A stretch of DNA of 64,000 bases from Gracilariopsis chorda (GCA_003194525.1 NBIV01000025.1:372001-436000); one strand, 5' to 3'. Counted from the first letter of the stretch, positions 10,267 through 21,093 are shown. The notes: generated by a model not told the origin, from the letters alone. Translations and numbers: made by a program.

Positions 10267-11515
10267 TTAAGAATGATGGGTAGGATCCTTGCGATTTGAC
10301 ACAGTTGGATGATCGGCGGGAGGCCTCACAGCGGCTGAATGGGGAAGATGAGGAGGTTGGGCAGACGTAGAATGGGGCCGCTGCGGTGATATTTGCTGTT
10401 GTGACGGGTGCACGTGACGTTGTTGGTGAAGCGGTTGATGCTGGAGCGATTGATGCTGCTGCGGTTTCGGGCGTGTTTCTCGCGACAGAGAACGTTTATG
10501 GGAGGTGTAGAGAGCCACTGAATGAGCAGGAGCGACGGGTTGATGCGAATGTGGAACGGAAGAAAGATGCGGCAAGGAGGTGTGGGCGGGTTGGGAAAGG
10601 GGATGTGGGAGATGAGAAAGCGGGGCAGGTGGATGAGCTATGGCAGTAGAAGCAGCAGCGTACGAAAATTGCTGCGCGGGTGGAAACGGGTTCCATGGGA
10701 CAGAATGGTGAACGACAGGAGCAGACGGAAGGTCTGAGTTCGGGGCAATGGAAGCAGGAACAGCTGCAACAGCAACAGCGTCACGAAAAGAGGCATGAGG
10801 TACAACGGTGTCAAAATTGAGCGGTGGGTCGCGAGGACCGGAGGAAGGCAAGAGTTGGGCGGAAGGCGCAGCAGTGGAGCAGTGAGAGGCGGACGGTGGG
10901 GGCGGAAGATGTTGTAGATGCGGTTGGTGGTGAGGGAGAGAAGATGGATTGGAGGGATGAGATTGATGGGTCAAAAGATTGGGCTGCAGTTTTGCGAGAA
11001 GAGCAACGAGACGGGCGCATTCGGACTCAGCGGCTTGCAGCTTGAGCTGGAGGGAGTGGATGGTTTTTTTTGGCGGTTTTGACGAAGGAAACGGCGTCTT
11101 GTAGGATGGATACCTTGTCGGTCTTACCCCCGTTGGGATCGGAGACGCATTGACGCAGCTCTGCGATTTGTTCGGCCATGCGCATTCGACGTCGCTGCTC
11201 GACTTCGCGGTGAAGCTTCTTTGGCTTTGATATGGCGGCGTCGGCTGTGCTGACGGGGAGTGGGGGAGGGGAGGAGTGGGAGGATCGGAGCGGGTTTGTG
11301 GTTGTGGTGGTGGCGGTGGTTTGGGGGTAGAAAAGATGAGAGGGGTTGGTTGTGGTGAGGTGGGGGAGCGGATTGTGCGGAGGATGGTGGTGGGGCTGTG
11401 GGTGGGAGGAGTGGGGGTCGAAAAAGGGGAGAGAGGTGTAGGGGGAGTCGGTTTGCGGGGGAGGGCGCGGCGACGAGGGCGCGCCCAGGGGAGGGAGACG
11501 GCGAGACTTGTCCAT
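10267..11515 (-). CDS. bHLH-zipper transcription factor, interrupted by a frame slip
   Basis: The frame from ATG 11515 (context GTGAATGG) encodes a Pro/Thr/His-rich leader, then a clear basic helix-loop-helix domain at about residues 99-147. The basic region HREVEQRRRMR carries H102, E106 and R110, the H-E-R triad for E-box/G-box DNA. Helix 1 is MAEQIAELRQCV, the loop SDPNGGK, and helix 2 TDKVSILQDAVSFVKT. Just after helix 2 the frame meets a run of eight A (11064-11071 on the plus strand as T8) and terminates soon after, at 11027. In the +1 frame the next residues are TIHSLQLKLQAAESECARLV, a leucine-zipper-like helix in the place expected for bHLH-ZIP proteins. They are followed by about 230 residues of Pro/Ser/His/Ala-rich tail ending at 10267. 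With seven A the protein would be about 415 residues. A sequencing or assembly indel is the likeliest cause; a real mutation or frameshifting is possible. It is expected to act in the nucleus. The open frame continuing upstream to 11994 in the tail's frame is only GC-rich low complexity. Confidence 0.75.
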
Positions 11516-11642
11516 TCACGAATGGGGTCTTGGGGAACGGGCGAGCGGGGACGTCGGCATTGCCGCAGGGCGAACGAACGCCGGCGGCTGAGCAATGACG
11601 ATGCGGCATGACCTGCTGCGCACCGGCTGCTCGAAGGGAGTT

Positions 11643-11675
11643 GGGGGGGCGGGGGGGGGGGGGGAGGGGATGGGT
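11643..11675 (-). other. Homopurine G-run (C-tract on the gene strand)
   Basis: G7-C-G14-A-G4 on the plus strand, about 130-160 bp upstream of the bHLH start codon. It reads as a long pyrimidine tract in the promoter or 5' leader. It could form a G-quadruplex, and is also a place where sequencing or assembly often slips. Confidence 0.6.
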
Positions 11676-12807
11676 GGGGTATTGGGGTTAGAGAAGTGGT
11701 AGATGGAGTTAGGGGAGATGGGAGTGGGTAGGAAGAGGACGGGGGTGGAGGGATGGAGGGGTGAGGGCGCGGGGGGGTAGGGTAGGGTGGGGGGGGGAAT
11801 GGTTGAGGGCGTGAAGTGTGGCGGAAGTGGTACGGAGCCTGCGGAGCGGCAGGGGCGAGGAAGGGGGGGCGAAAGCGCAAGGCGTGTGGCGGCTTGTTGG
11901 CAGCTGATGGAGCGTGCAGACGGGCAGGAGAGCGAGATGGCGTGAGCGAATGGCGAGTGTGACGCCAGCGCGTGGCGCGCGCACGCCGGCTCAACGAGCT
12001 GCCACCGGTGGCGAGTTGTGTTAACGACGGGCGGGCTACCGAGCGGACATCCGTCGCGCGGCCATGTGCAATAGTGTAGCACCCCCTCCCCGTCCGTATC
12101 CTATCCCCCTCAAAGCGAGCAATTGTGGTGCGTAGACTTTATACACTTCCGCACGCCGGTGGACGGTGTCTCGTGCGGCCGTTGTGCGGTCGATGACGAC
12201 GCTTGTTTCTTTGTTAGCTCACGTGCCGCGCTGTGAGTTGTAATCGATGAGGCTCATTGAGCAGCTGCGCATGAGCAGCTGTGCACGAGCACCACGCGTA
12301 GACAAGGCGCACGTGAGCGCGCGGAAGAATTCCGCCAGTCGCACTGTCGCCATGATTTGTCGTGCTCCCGTCGTATGATAGCGGTGGTAGCCACAAGCAG
12401 TCACCACCAAATCCGCGGCCGCTCCTTTGCGATCGCCGTCCAAAGACAACTGTTGCATCAACGCCGCCAAAGCAATGCAATCGCCAACACCCAAGAGCGT
12501 GTGCTCAGCAGCCGGATCGGCCGCCGCGGCGGTGGCCGAATTGGCGCCAAAACCGACAGTTGAGCACCAAGAAGAGGGGTTGACCAACGCAGCAAGCAGC
12601 TCTCGCTGCGCGCGGTGGCGTTTTCGAAGCGTTGAAGCGACGCCAACGGACCACTCGCTGCGGCCAACGCGCACCCGCGCGCGGCGCGCTATGCGGCACG
12701 CCGCCACCGGAAGTGAGCACTGCGAATCACGAGTGCCGAGAGATTCACGCGCACCCGTGACAAGCGCGCGATGAGGCATGCACCCCTCATACCCGCACGG
12801 CTCAAGT

Positions 12808-12845
12808 CACCAATTGTTGCAAGTGCTGTCAATTGACAATTGGTG
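12808..12845. repeat. Inverted repeat, 10-bp arms
   Basis: CACCAATTGT (12808-12817) and ACAATTGGTG (12836-12845) are perfect complements around an 18-nt spacer that includes another CAATTG-like word. Confidence 0.6.
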
Positions 12846-13710
12846 CCCCCGTTCCGTGTGCGCAGCTCAGCGCAGCGCAGCGCAGAGAAGTGTGTGACGC
12901 CGTTCACGCTTTCGCAACACCTTTTACCGCAGCGCTGTTTGAGTCGTCGCCTTTGCGTAAGTTGCTCCATTCATCTTCCACCTAGGCATAAATTCCCGTA
13001 GAAACTTGCTCCTGGTGGTCCACGCACAGCATCAAGCACCCAACAAATGTTACGCCGCTGCGCGCAGTGCCTTCCAGGTCCAGAGCAATTCCCCTCACCC
13101 CCGGCCTCTGTAAAGAACACCGCGTCATTATCGTCGTAGCCGCAACTAACGTTGTTCGGGCACCGCTGGTGAGCTGCCGTACCGAAAGATAGGGCTGCAA
13201 TTCTACCATGAATTTCATACTTTCCTGCGACGCTCACACCTTTAAAAACAAAAATTGTCATCACGCTCCGGTTGGATACATTTGCGGCGGATCACTTCTA
13301 TTCCGTTGCCGCTTGTGAGCACCATGGAAAACAAGTGACCCACCGCCTCTCAGCGACACACCTGATGCGACTGTCTTAGGCTTTATGCAACATGGTTGCG
13401 GCTTGTGCTGGCCTTGCTTGGAAGAGGGCGCTTCTTCCTTCACAAGTGCTGCCGTGATTTCGGAATTGGAACACGACGCATAAACAGCAACAACGACAGC
13501 AACATCACGCTCCGGCTGCTCTCACGCTCCACTACCAGAACACAAGCGCGGCGAGGATAGCAAAGAACCGTTTTCCTCCGGCATGCACTCCAGCGGAACG
13601 TTTGCCACTGTAACGGCTACTCAAAACATATCGCTAATTCCAAGCCTTAAACAGCTGCTGTCAGGGCATACCACTAGTAGTGGTGCAACAAACACTTAAT
13701 CATCCTAAAC

Positions 13711-13731
13711 ACTTCACTTTTTAAGTGAAGT
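13711..13731. repeat. Perfect 9-bp hairpin
   Basis: ACTTCACTT-TTT-AAGTGAAGT; 9-bp stem with 3-nt loop. It lies 66 bp before the larger hairpin at 13798. Confidence 0.6.
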
Positions 13732-13797
13732 CACATACCAGTGCTCGTCATTTCCGTCGTGTTCTGTCGTTTCTCCAAAGTTCGCACTGTTACAACT

Positions 13798-13861
13798 GTT
13801 TGGTGAAACATTGCGTAACTACGTTCGTCGCACAAACGTAGTTACACAAGGTTTCACAAAC
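13798..13861. repeat. Long near-perfect hairpin, about 27-bp stem
   Basis: The arms 13798-13825 and 13835-13861 pair along their whole length with two or three mismatches or a one-base bulge. The core TAACTACGTT / AACGTAGTTA is perfect, with a 9-nt loop CGTCGCACA. It could be a tiny MITE, a cruciform, or a small-RNA precursor. No target duplication was recognised. Confidence 0.65.
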
Positions 13862-15753
13862 TTTGTGCGGCGCCATTGAATGCGCCTCGCCCGAGTGTGT
13901 GGTTACTGTACCAACGGTACCATACCCAAAAAGCGCGTAATTTGTCATTTGCCGTGCTCTCACGTAAACGGGTAGTGGGTTTAGAGCTTGAGGCGGTGCT
14001 GCACTTCGCAAACGAGCACTGCCTCGGCCGTTTCAGTCTATCAGTGTTCACGGAGCGAGCGCAAACTGGTGCGCAACGGCGCTCTGGCCATAAAAAAAAG
14101 CGGTCTCCGGAAGTGCGTGCACGAGTGGCAGAATGAATGTTGTCCTCGCTTCCGGCAGCCACACACATGCAGCTGCCGCGGCACCGGTAAGCACAACAGC
14201 TGGCACTCGCACACCGCGACACCTGTCGCCGTTATGCAATCCACAATCTTGATAGACGTTCGGCCAACGCAGGTCAAGACGTGTACCAATCCAAGCCCGC
14301 CACGTTGCACATCTTCCGATCCGAAGCGCCCTTCTCCGCGGTGTGATCAACGTGAGCTATAACGGCGCCCGCACAGCTTCTCTGGTACCGGGCCATGAGC
14401 TTTACACGTTTCTCATCCCTTCGCGCCATCCACTGCGCTCTGCCTTTTCCCAGCCGCCCAAGCAAGAAGCCACCCCCGACAGAACGTCTTCCACATTCTT
14501 CCGTATTTGGCCCGATCACGTTACCCATATTCTCTGTGTCGCATCTTCGCGATCGAGCAACTCGCAAACCATCTTTCTCGAGCTACGGACAGTCTTCTCC
14601 TCAAATGTCTACTTGTACGTAATTCTGTAACGCTGCCGCCTGCGACCATGTTATTTTGCCAGCTGAGTATTCGCATCTGCCCAGGCACATGTCGCCGGGA
14701 TCTCGCACGCTATTTAGCCCCAATGACCCAGCTGACACCTAGCTACACTCCAGCAAATGGTTTACCCTTGGTAAGCCTTCTGTTTGCCACTTCACCTGAA
14801 TATCGACGCATCTGTGTTCTCTCAGACGTCCAATCAGCGAGCGCCATATATGGCGTACGAGCTGCCAGAGGTACGAAAGGCTAGCCATCCTGCTGCAATG
14901 TCCCTGCGACTGCAAAAGGGGCTCCTCGAAACCAACAGCTGCCACACGGTACACTTCCATCACCGCCTAAATTGGAACCTCCAAATAAGCCAGTCCCAAC
15001 GGCCCTAATCCAAACCCTTCACGTGCATGCGCTGACTTGGCAAACTACTACGTGTACGTGCACATCTTGCTGGGACGCAATACATATCCATTTTCCGTAC
15101 AGCACCCATTGGCTATATCCTTGTACTTCCCCGTGTTTTGAACGTCGCCTCTGAAGCTGGGACCAAAAGTAACTTTACATCCATAACTCGCCGCATCCGG
15201 GTTAGAGCGACCGATCCTGAGGCGATTGTGCCAATTGGCCGAACGCTTGGTCTTGTACCAAAGGAAGACTAACAACGGTACCGAACGTAGTCTCTCGCGT
15301 TCTATTGTTCGATAAATCCTCCGTCGCGGGACACTACGAAAATCGTCACGCAGCAAAAATTGCACGTGAGCTTGCTTACAGTGGTCTTGACATGCTCTGA
15401 ACATTATCACAAAGCGTCAAGCTAACACGCAGAGGGAATGAATCAATGTCTAATAAACCTCAACGCCTTCATCGCTCTCTTTCCGCAGCCCACACCAATC
15501 AGACGAAGCATGACAAGCACAGGGAGCCGCTCCAGTCTTCCACAACCTTGTTCCATGTACCCCTTTTCCTGCGACGTGAGAATCAAAGCACCACTGATTG
15601 CGGGCTCTTGAAGAACTGCAAATGAAATCCCATTTACCCACGCTATGGTACACGCCCTCGGCTGTGGACGGGGGGGAAGAAGGCACACCTGGGATATGAT
15701 AAATGGATCTTTGGAAGGCGCGAAGGGCAACTGCAGGAGAGGAAGATTTCCTC

Positions 15754-15762
15754 TATTTAATA
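15754..15762 (+). promoter_or_regulatory. TATA-like box upstream of glutaredoxin gene
   Basis: TATTTAATA lies 177 bp before the preferred ATG at 15939 in an otherwise GC-richer stretch. The placement is plausible for a core promoter with a leader of about 150 nt, but no other element supports it. Confidence 0.25.
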
Positions 15763-15938
15763 ATCTTTGTCTGCTTCGGCCATACACGCATAAGCCGTGT
15801 AAAGAGTTTTAGTATCTACTCCTCGCTCTTGACTTTCCCAGAGCGCAACGTGTCGAGCTGCACCGATCTCGGCGTGCAATGCACACTGCGCACGGTTTCT
15901 TTCACTCGAAGACCGTCGTCCCTCGCCTTTCCGCAGCA

Positions 15939-16787
15939 ATGGCCTTCGTAGCCAATCCACTTCTCACGCGCCTCCGCGTCCCGCGAACTCACTCCCGCTC
16001 TTCGTGCCGCCCAATGGACCGCAGCCTGCAACATCCCACCACCGTCTGCGCAGAAACAGCTCCTTCCACAACCCTAACCCCTTCCCTCCCCCCGCGTATC
16101 GTTCTGACCCCCCTGCCAAATCTCTACGTCTACGACCACTGCCCATTTTGCGTGCGCGTTCGCCTCTTCCTCGGCCTAAAAAACATCAAGTACAATCTCG
16201 TTTTCCTAGCTAATGATGACGTCAAAACCCCCACCGACCTCGTCGGCCGCAAGATCACACCAATCTTCCAACCGGACGGTGCCAACGGGCCGGCATATCC
16301 GGAGAGCCTCGATATATGCCAAAAAATAGACAATGACTCGCGATTTGGAACGCCAGCACTGCTCAACCCGTCGCCTCCAAGAGAAGGCATTGTCAAATGG
16401 ATAGAAGACACCTTCGAGCCCATGGGAAGACTGTCCCGCCCGCGTTTTGCGCGCGCCCCGCTGGCGGAGTTTGTCTTCCGCGATTCTAGGGAAACGTTCG
16501 CTCGCAATTACCCACTCAGCGATCCAGACGGCTATGATGAGAACTTCCGCCGCTCGTCTGCATACATCAAGAAGGTGCAGGACCGCTTGGAAAGGCTTGC
16601 CCAATTGATCCACTCACCCCAGCATTGCAGCCCACACGGCCTTTCGTATGAGGATATCATACTCTTCCCACGGTTGCGCACGCTGACGATTGTGAAGGGA
16701 ATCCACTTTCCGAAACGAATTAGAGAATATATCGACTTTCAAGCAGCGGTTGCGGAGATTCCTCTCTATGATTATTGCGCTATGTGA
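15939..16787 (+). CDS. grxB: Glutaredoxin 2-like protein (GrxB family), plastid or organelle leader
   Basis: A 282-residue protein matching the bacterial two-domain glutaredoxin 2: an N-terminal thioredoxin-fold Grx domain and a C-terminal all-helical GST-like domain. The active site is YDHCPFC (cysteines 68 and 71 from this start), followed by RVRLFLGLKNI and NDDxxTPTxLVGRKxxPIFQ, the GrxB glutathione-binding signature, and PESLDI. The C-terminal domain shows the LFPRLRTLTIVKGI block. The bacterial protein is about 215 residues. The extra 60-65 N-terminal residues are rich in Ser, Arg and Pro with few acids, starting MAFVANPLLTRLRVP, like a plastid transit peptide. I chose ATG 15939 (GCAGCAATGG context); an in-frame ATG 20 codons upstream (15879) is possible. 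Role: glutathione-dependent disulfide/dithiol exchange. It has no introns and ends in a TGA that coincides with the family's usual C-terminus, showing TGA is a true stop in this genome. Confidence 0.9.
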   Translation: MAFVANPLLTRLRVPRTHSRSSCRPMDRSLQHPTTVCAETAPSTTLTPSLPPRIVLTPLPNLYVYDHCPFCVRVRLFLGLKNIKYNLVFLANDDVKTPTDLVGRKITPIFQPDGANGPAYPESLDICQKIDNDSRFGTPALLNPSPPREGIVKWIEDTFEPMGRLSRPRFARAPLAEFVFRDSRETFARNYPLSDPDGYDENFRRSSAYIKKVQDRLERLAQLIHSPQHCSPHGLSYEDIILFPRLRTLTIVKGIHFPKRIREYIDFQAAVAEIPLYDYCAM

Positions 16788-17257
16788 GTTGTGAAATACA
16801 CACCAATGTGAGACAATAGTGAGCATGCGCACCCAGAATTCTGCAGAGTACGAAGCAGAATTCTGCCAGAATCATACACTGAAATTAAGTTTGCAGAATT
16901 CTCTAGCGAAGACTTCACGGATAATGCTGAATAGTGCGTCGTTACGGAAGTCGCGTGAGTAAAGCTAGGAGTAGACGTCCACACAATATTACGACAGATT
17001 TCGATAATCCGACAACCCCCAAACCGGCCCGTAATCACGACAATCGTCGTCATCCCCTGAAACGAGAACCACCCGCCACACCGCATCTGTCGATGGCAAA
17101 CCTCTCATTCAGCTTCCCGCCATCTAATATCGAATTCAAAAAGCGCACGCTTTTCCCTACCAGTATATAACCAAATCAAAGCAAACAACCAGTATGGAAA
17201 GACACAATTTCACTTTCACAGCCGTTGACAGCTAACATGAAGCCTAGCTATGAACTC
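16788..17257. other. Short spacer with repeated GCAGAATTC words
   Basis: No gene. Three GAATTC-centred words within 66 bp (16836, 16858, 16896), two within AGAATTCTGC palindrome-like settings, lie just after the glutaredoxin stop and might form its 3' untranslated region. Confidence 0.4.
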
Positions 17258-17262
17258 CTTCA

Positions 17263-17356
17263 TGAGACGCCGAGTAGCGGCCTACAGTGCACAGGCGGCA
17301 AGCACGGCCGCCGACGCACGTGAAGCACGGCGGCCAAGGGAGCACGTTCTGTCTCA
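17263..17356 (+). repeat. Left LTR of short Copia element
   Basis: Matches the corresponding parts of 19288-19499; TG...CA ends; preceded by CTTCA. Confidence 0.82.
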
Positions 17357-17367
17357 GGTTATGGGCC
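17357..17367 (+). promoter_or_regulatory. Half tRNA-iMet primer site
   Basis: GGTTATGGGCC abuts the left LTR and is complementary to the initiator tRNA anticodon loop (GGCCCATAACC). It is the same primer type as in the element at 1500. Confidence 0.75.
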
Positions 17368-19280
17368 TTCTGCATATCTGAACAAACCCCATCATTGACG
17401 CTCCACCGCGCACAGCCCGCTCTATCCGCCAACGGCGACGAGCTAAACTACGAGACGAGCACGACTACATCCAGAATCTTTTACAAAACTCACGCATCAA
17501 CGCAACAGACAATCATGATACCGTCGACTCAATCCAACGCACACTTATCATGTCCAACGATCAACATAAACTTCCGGCGCTGTCTTACAACAACTTCTCA
17601 TTCTGGAAATCGGCGGTGACCATCAACACATTAGTCTTCAAAGAATTCAATCTGCTCAACACTGATCCTGTCCCCCCTTCGGTCATCTCCACTCAGCAAG
17701 AACCTAAAACCACCAAGAAAGCGCGCCGCTACCCCGATTCGCACAAATGGCAAGAAACACACGACGCTGAATTAAACACCCTCGATTCAACGAAGGCCGT
17801 TGACTGGAATGCCAAACCTCTACCCCCCCATAACCTCATCATACCAACCACCTGGACGTACAGATACAAAATGGCCCCAGGTACCGCGCAGCTGCACCGC
17901 AAAGCACGGTGCTCTGTCAGAGGCGATCAAATGATACCGCACATTCACTGCAATCCGGCCAAGACAGCATCCTGTATGGTGGAGAAAACGACCATACGAA
18001 TCCTACTAGCCCTTGCTGCAAAACAAGTGCTGCACCTTGACCATTTTGACATCAAAATTGCTTACCTTCACAAGCGCTACGATCCTATCAAGGAAGTTTT
18101 CAATTGGCAGCCACCCCGGTTCGACGGCACATTAAAGCACTCACAGCCGGCCGAAAAGCTACTTTCTAATCTATATGGCCCCCCCCGGCAGGCCACATCT
18201 ACTCCGCCGCACTAACGAAGTTCCTCATCCGTCATGGCTTAAAACCCACACGATCGGACCCTTCACTCTTTCTGTTCTACCATCGTGGCCACTATGCCCT
18301 AGTCGCAGTTTCAACGGATGACTTCATGGTCGCTGCGTCTCACATTTGCGCCACAGACGAGCTGTACCGCATACTATCCCTAAAATATCAAGTTAAGTGG
18401 CTTGGATTTCCGCGATTCTATCTCAACTGGAACATCAAGCGCACCACTCAAGGAATACACATTTCAAAGCCAACATTTGCAACAAAACTTGGCCAAAAAC
18501 TAAGCCTATTTGACGCCAATCCAGTAGCAACCCCATACTTATCGGGAATGGGATACGATTCTCCACTAACAACGGAAGCCAAAAAAGACAAAATACCTGC
18601 CATCTGCCGCGAAACAGTTGGTGACTTGCGCTACCTAGCCGACTCAACACGCCCTGATATTTCTTTCGCAACATCGGCACTTGCACGCGCCATCCAAAAA
18701 TCCACAGACCGACACTGGAAACTACTCAAAGCTACAGTGAAGTATATCAAGTGTACCCCCAACCATGGTCTTTTTTATCCCAAGCGCAACCGATTAACAC
18801 TCACTACATACGCAGATACCGACTATGCCACCTGCAAGTCCACACGAAAATCTGTCAGTGGCCATGCCCACCAGCTAGGATACAGCACCGTGTACTGGTT
18901 ATCGCAACACCAACACGTCGTCGCCCTCTCCACCTGTGAAGCGGAATATGTTTCGGCTGCACGCGCGGCACAAGACCTACTACGGATCCAAAACCTACTT
19001 CGTGAGCTTCCTGTCCAATCCCTGCCCACGCCTACAATGTATGTTGACAACAAATCGGCCGTCAAGATTGGGAACAGCATCGCGCCGACGAAGAGACGTA
19101 AACACATCGATATCAAACATCACCACCTCCAGGATCATGTCAATAACAATCGATTCCACCTTCGGCACATTCCTGGCATATCCATGCGTGCTGACGCACT
19201 TACCAAGCCGCTTGCAAAGCCGGCCTCTACCAAGCACATGGAGGGCTTAGGCGTTTGTTCTGCACTCGCCCCTTGCATTC

Positions 19281-19287
19281 AGGGGAG
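19281..19287 (+). promoter_or_regulatory. Polypurine tract
   Basis: AGGGGAG immediately before the right LTR. Confidence 0.65.
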
Positions 19288-19499
19288 TGAGACGCCGAAA
19301 GCTTCTCCGAATGCAAAGACGAGCGCACAACGAACCAAGTCCTGGAGCAGCGAGCAACCCAATGCAGACGCTGCGTCTCAGACGCCGAGTAGTGGCCTAC
19401 AGTGCACAGGCGGCAAGCACGGCCGCAATCTCAAATAAAAGGCACGACGGCCGCCGACGCACGTGAAGCACGGCGGCCAAGGGAGCACGTTCTGTCTCA
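19288..19499 (+). repeat. Right LTR of short Copia element
   Basis: Begins TGAGACGCCGA and ends GTCTCA; contains an AATAAA-like word near 19434. Followed by CTTCA (19500-19504). Confidence 0.8.
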
Positions 19500-19609
19500 C
19501 TTCAGACCACCATTTATAAGCGATTCTAAAGCAGTATTTCGTGGCAGCAATTACCCAAATAGCATGCAGTCTCTGTTGGTGTTTTGCGTTGTTGCATTCT
19601 AGAGCCTTT

Positions 19610-21093
19610 GCGTACCAAAAACCCAGCCAGAAGCCCCATCTGATATCCAATTCAACATTATCAAAAAAGACAGATCAACCAAACTAAGACAAAAAGAGGA
19701 ACAACTAGTGTCCCAAACAATCCAATAATTTGAAAAGAACAACACTCCTCTTAATTTTCAAGGTATGTAAGACTTGGTACAGGAATACGTTTTACTTCTT
19801 TCTATTGAACGTCAAGAACAAATCAATTTTATTGATAATCGTCTCGTTTCAGGATGGGTGCATAACTTTTTTAAACGTAACAATCTACAACTGCACCACG
19901 TTCAAATGATAGAATACAAACGTGAAAAAGCTGTGAACCCAAAGGTATTAGCCGAATATTTTGTGCAAATTGAGGTAGCTGTGAACCGATATAATATCAA
20001 GAACCCGGAGTACTTATTCAACGCAGATCAATCTGGGGCTTCGTTCCAGAAAAGGAACGGAAGATGTTTGAGAAAAAATTTGGAATCATTTGGAGTAGGC
20101 TTGTGCAACAGGCCTTGAATACCAAAGGAAATCTAGAAGGTGTCAAGATAATTCCGGTCATATTGGCATGCGGCAAAACGTACAAACCAGTCATAATATT
20201 TCCCAAGAATATGGCCCAGTATCGTAAGGTTCAAAGCAAATTCCAATGTTTCACTTCCGTGCTTCTAGACAGCTACTTGTTCCAAAGAATTCCCCTCAGA
20301 GCAGATAGTAATATAGTGTTTGAATGGAAAAGAAGATTTGTACAGAAAACTGTTGCACTGTGAAGGAATAATCAAAAGTTGCTCTTACTGCTTGTAGGTT
20401 ACGAGGGTCACATTTAGGACAAGATCCTCAGACTTTTTAGAGATAACGGTATTGTTGTGATATCACTACCGGCTTATTCCTCCAAAGTCACGCAACCGCT
20501 AGATGTTGGCTTTTTCTGGTCATATAAAAACTTTTGCAACGCAAATTACACCAGACCGGCGGCAGAAAAACAAACGCAGCGCATTCAAATTTCAATGTAT
20601 CCACAACACTTATGCCCGTTCTCACATATTTCCAGCTCTGAAGATCTGCGGTATGGGAACTCAAACATTTTGCTCCCAATTTTGAACCACTACCCTTTTT
20701 TATGGAGAAAAGAAACAGAGACGTTAGTAAGATGACGATTAATGAGTTGATCACGGCATTCAGGAAAAGAATTATACTATTATATGCGTTAAAAATGTGG
20801 AAGGAGCAGGCCATATCAAAATTGACACAAGCCGCGGTGCTGTCGTGACGAACATCAACATTTTGGACGCAGTTCATGAGCGGATAACCAAGCTGAAGCA
20901 AAAGGTTGAGGCCAAAAAAGCGGCAGAGGAGGCCGCGGAGTGGGTCGCGGCTTATAAGGAACCAAAGGCTGAAATACGCCGATTGATTATCTTGGCGCCC
21001 CAACGAGCCCTTCAGCGAAAGTGTCTAGACCGCTTTTGCGCATTGAAGATCTATGTGAGGCGAGTGGAAGCAAATATTTCTAGAGTGTGGAAG
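19610..21093 (+). pseudogene. Decayed pogo/Tigger-type (DDE_1) transposase
   Basis: Plus-strand pieces in changing frames line up with a pogo-family transposase. A CENP-B-like HTH piece runs about 19774-19960 (VSGWVHNFFKRNNL). The first catalytic block NPEYLFNADQSG has its D at about 20026. There is a KIIPVILACGKTYKP block near 20145, a LLVGYEGH block near 20390, and LPAYSSKVTQPLDVGFF at about 20465-20515 with the third catalytic D. An Ala/Glu/Lys coiled-coil tail (20860-20960) is typical of the family C-terminus. At least three frame changes and several stops break it; the second acidic block appears changed (G where D is usual). The 5' part (19610-19770) also reads as transposase with two TAA stops. 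No terminal inverted repeats were found by eye. Confidence 0.75.

Larger units (their letters stand above)
12083..15938. other. GC-rich region without recognised gene
   Basis: Many overlapping open stretches of 60-190 codons occur on both strands, as expected from high GC alone. None shows a domain I recognise. The longest, 12219-12779 minus (186 codons), is Ala/Arg/Ser-rich and is not called. Structured DNA seen: the hairpins at 12808-12845, 13711-13731 and 13798-13861 (separate entries) and a short CAGCG tandem run near 12861-12885. The right part serves as upstream region of the glutaredoxin gene. Confidence 0.45.
17263..19499 (+). mobile_element. Short broken Copia element with LTRs and target duplication
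   Basis: Terminal repeats start TGAGACGCCGA and end GTCTCA. The element is flanked by the 5-bp duplication CTTCA (17258-17262 and 19500-19504). A half tRNA-iMet primer site follows the left repeat and a purine tract precedes the right one. Parts recognised: a short gag-like start (from 17550), reverse transcriptase pieces (FDIKIAYL-like block near 18045 and STDDFMVA near 18312) and RNase H (YADTDYA, TCEAEYV, MRADALTK between about 18810 and 19205). At 2.2 kb it is under half the size of a complete Copia element and is broken in several places. It is older than the element at 1500 but retains clean ends, so it is moderately young. Confidence 0.9.

Noticed and set aside
10267-11994. A single 575-residue protein in the frame of the bHLH tail
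   Set aside because: Upstream of about 11070 this frame is Pro/Ser low complexity caused by GC-rich sequence, while the bHLH domain is in another frame. Only the part after the A8 run is likely to be real.
12219-12779. 186-codon minus-strand gene in the GC-rich region
   Set aside because: Ala/Arg/Ser-rich with no recognisable domain, and comparable open stretches overlap it on the other strand, as expected by chance at this GC content.
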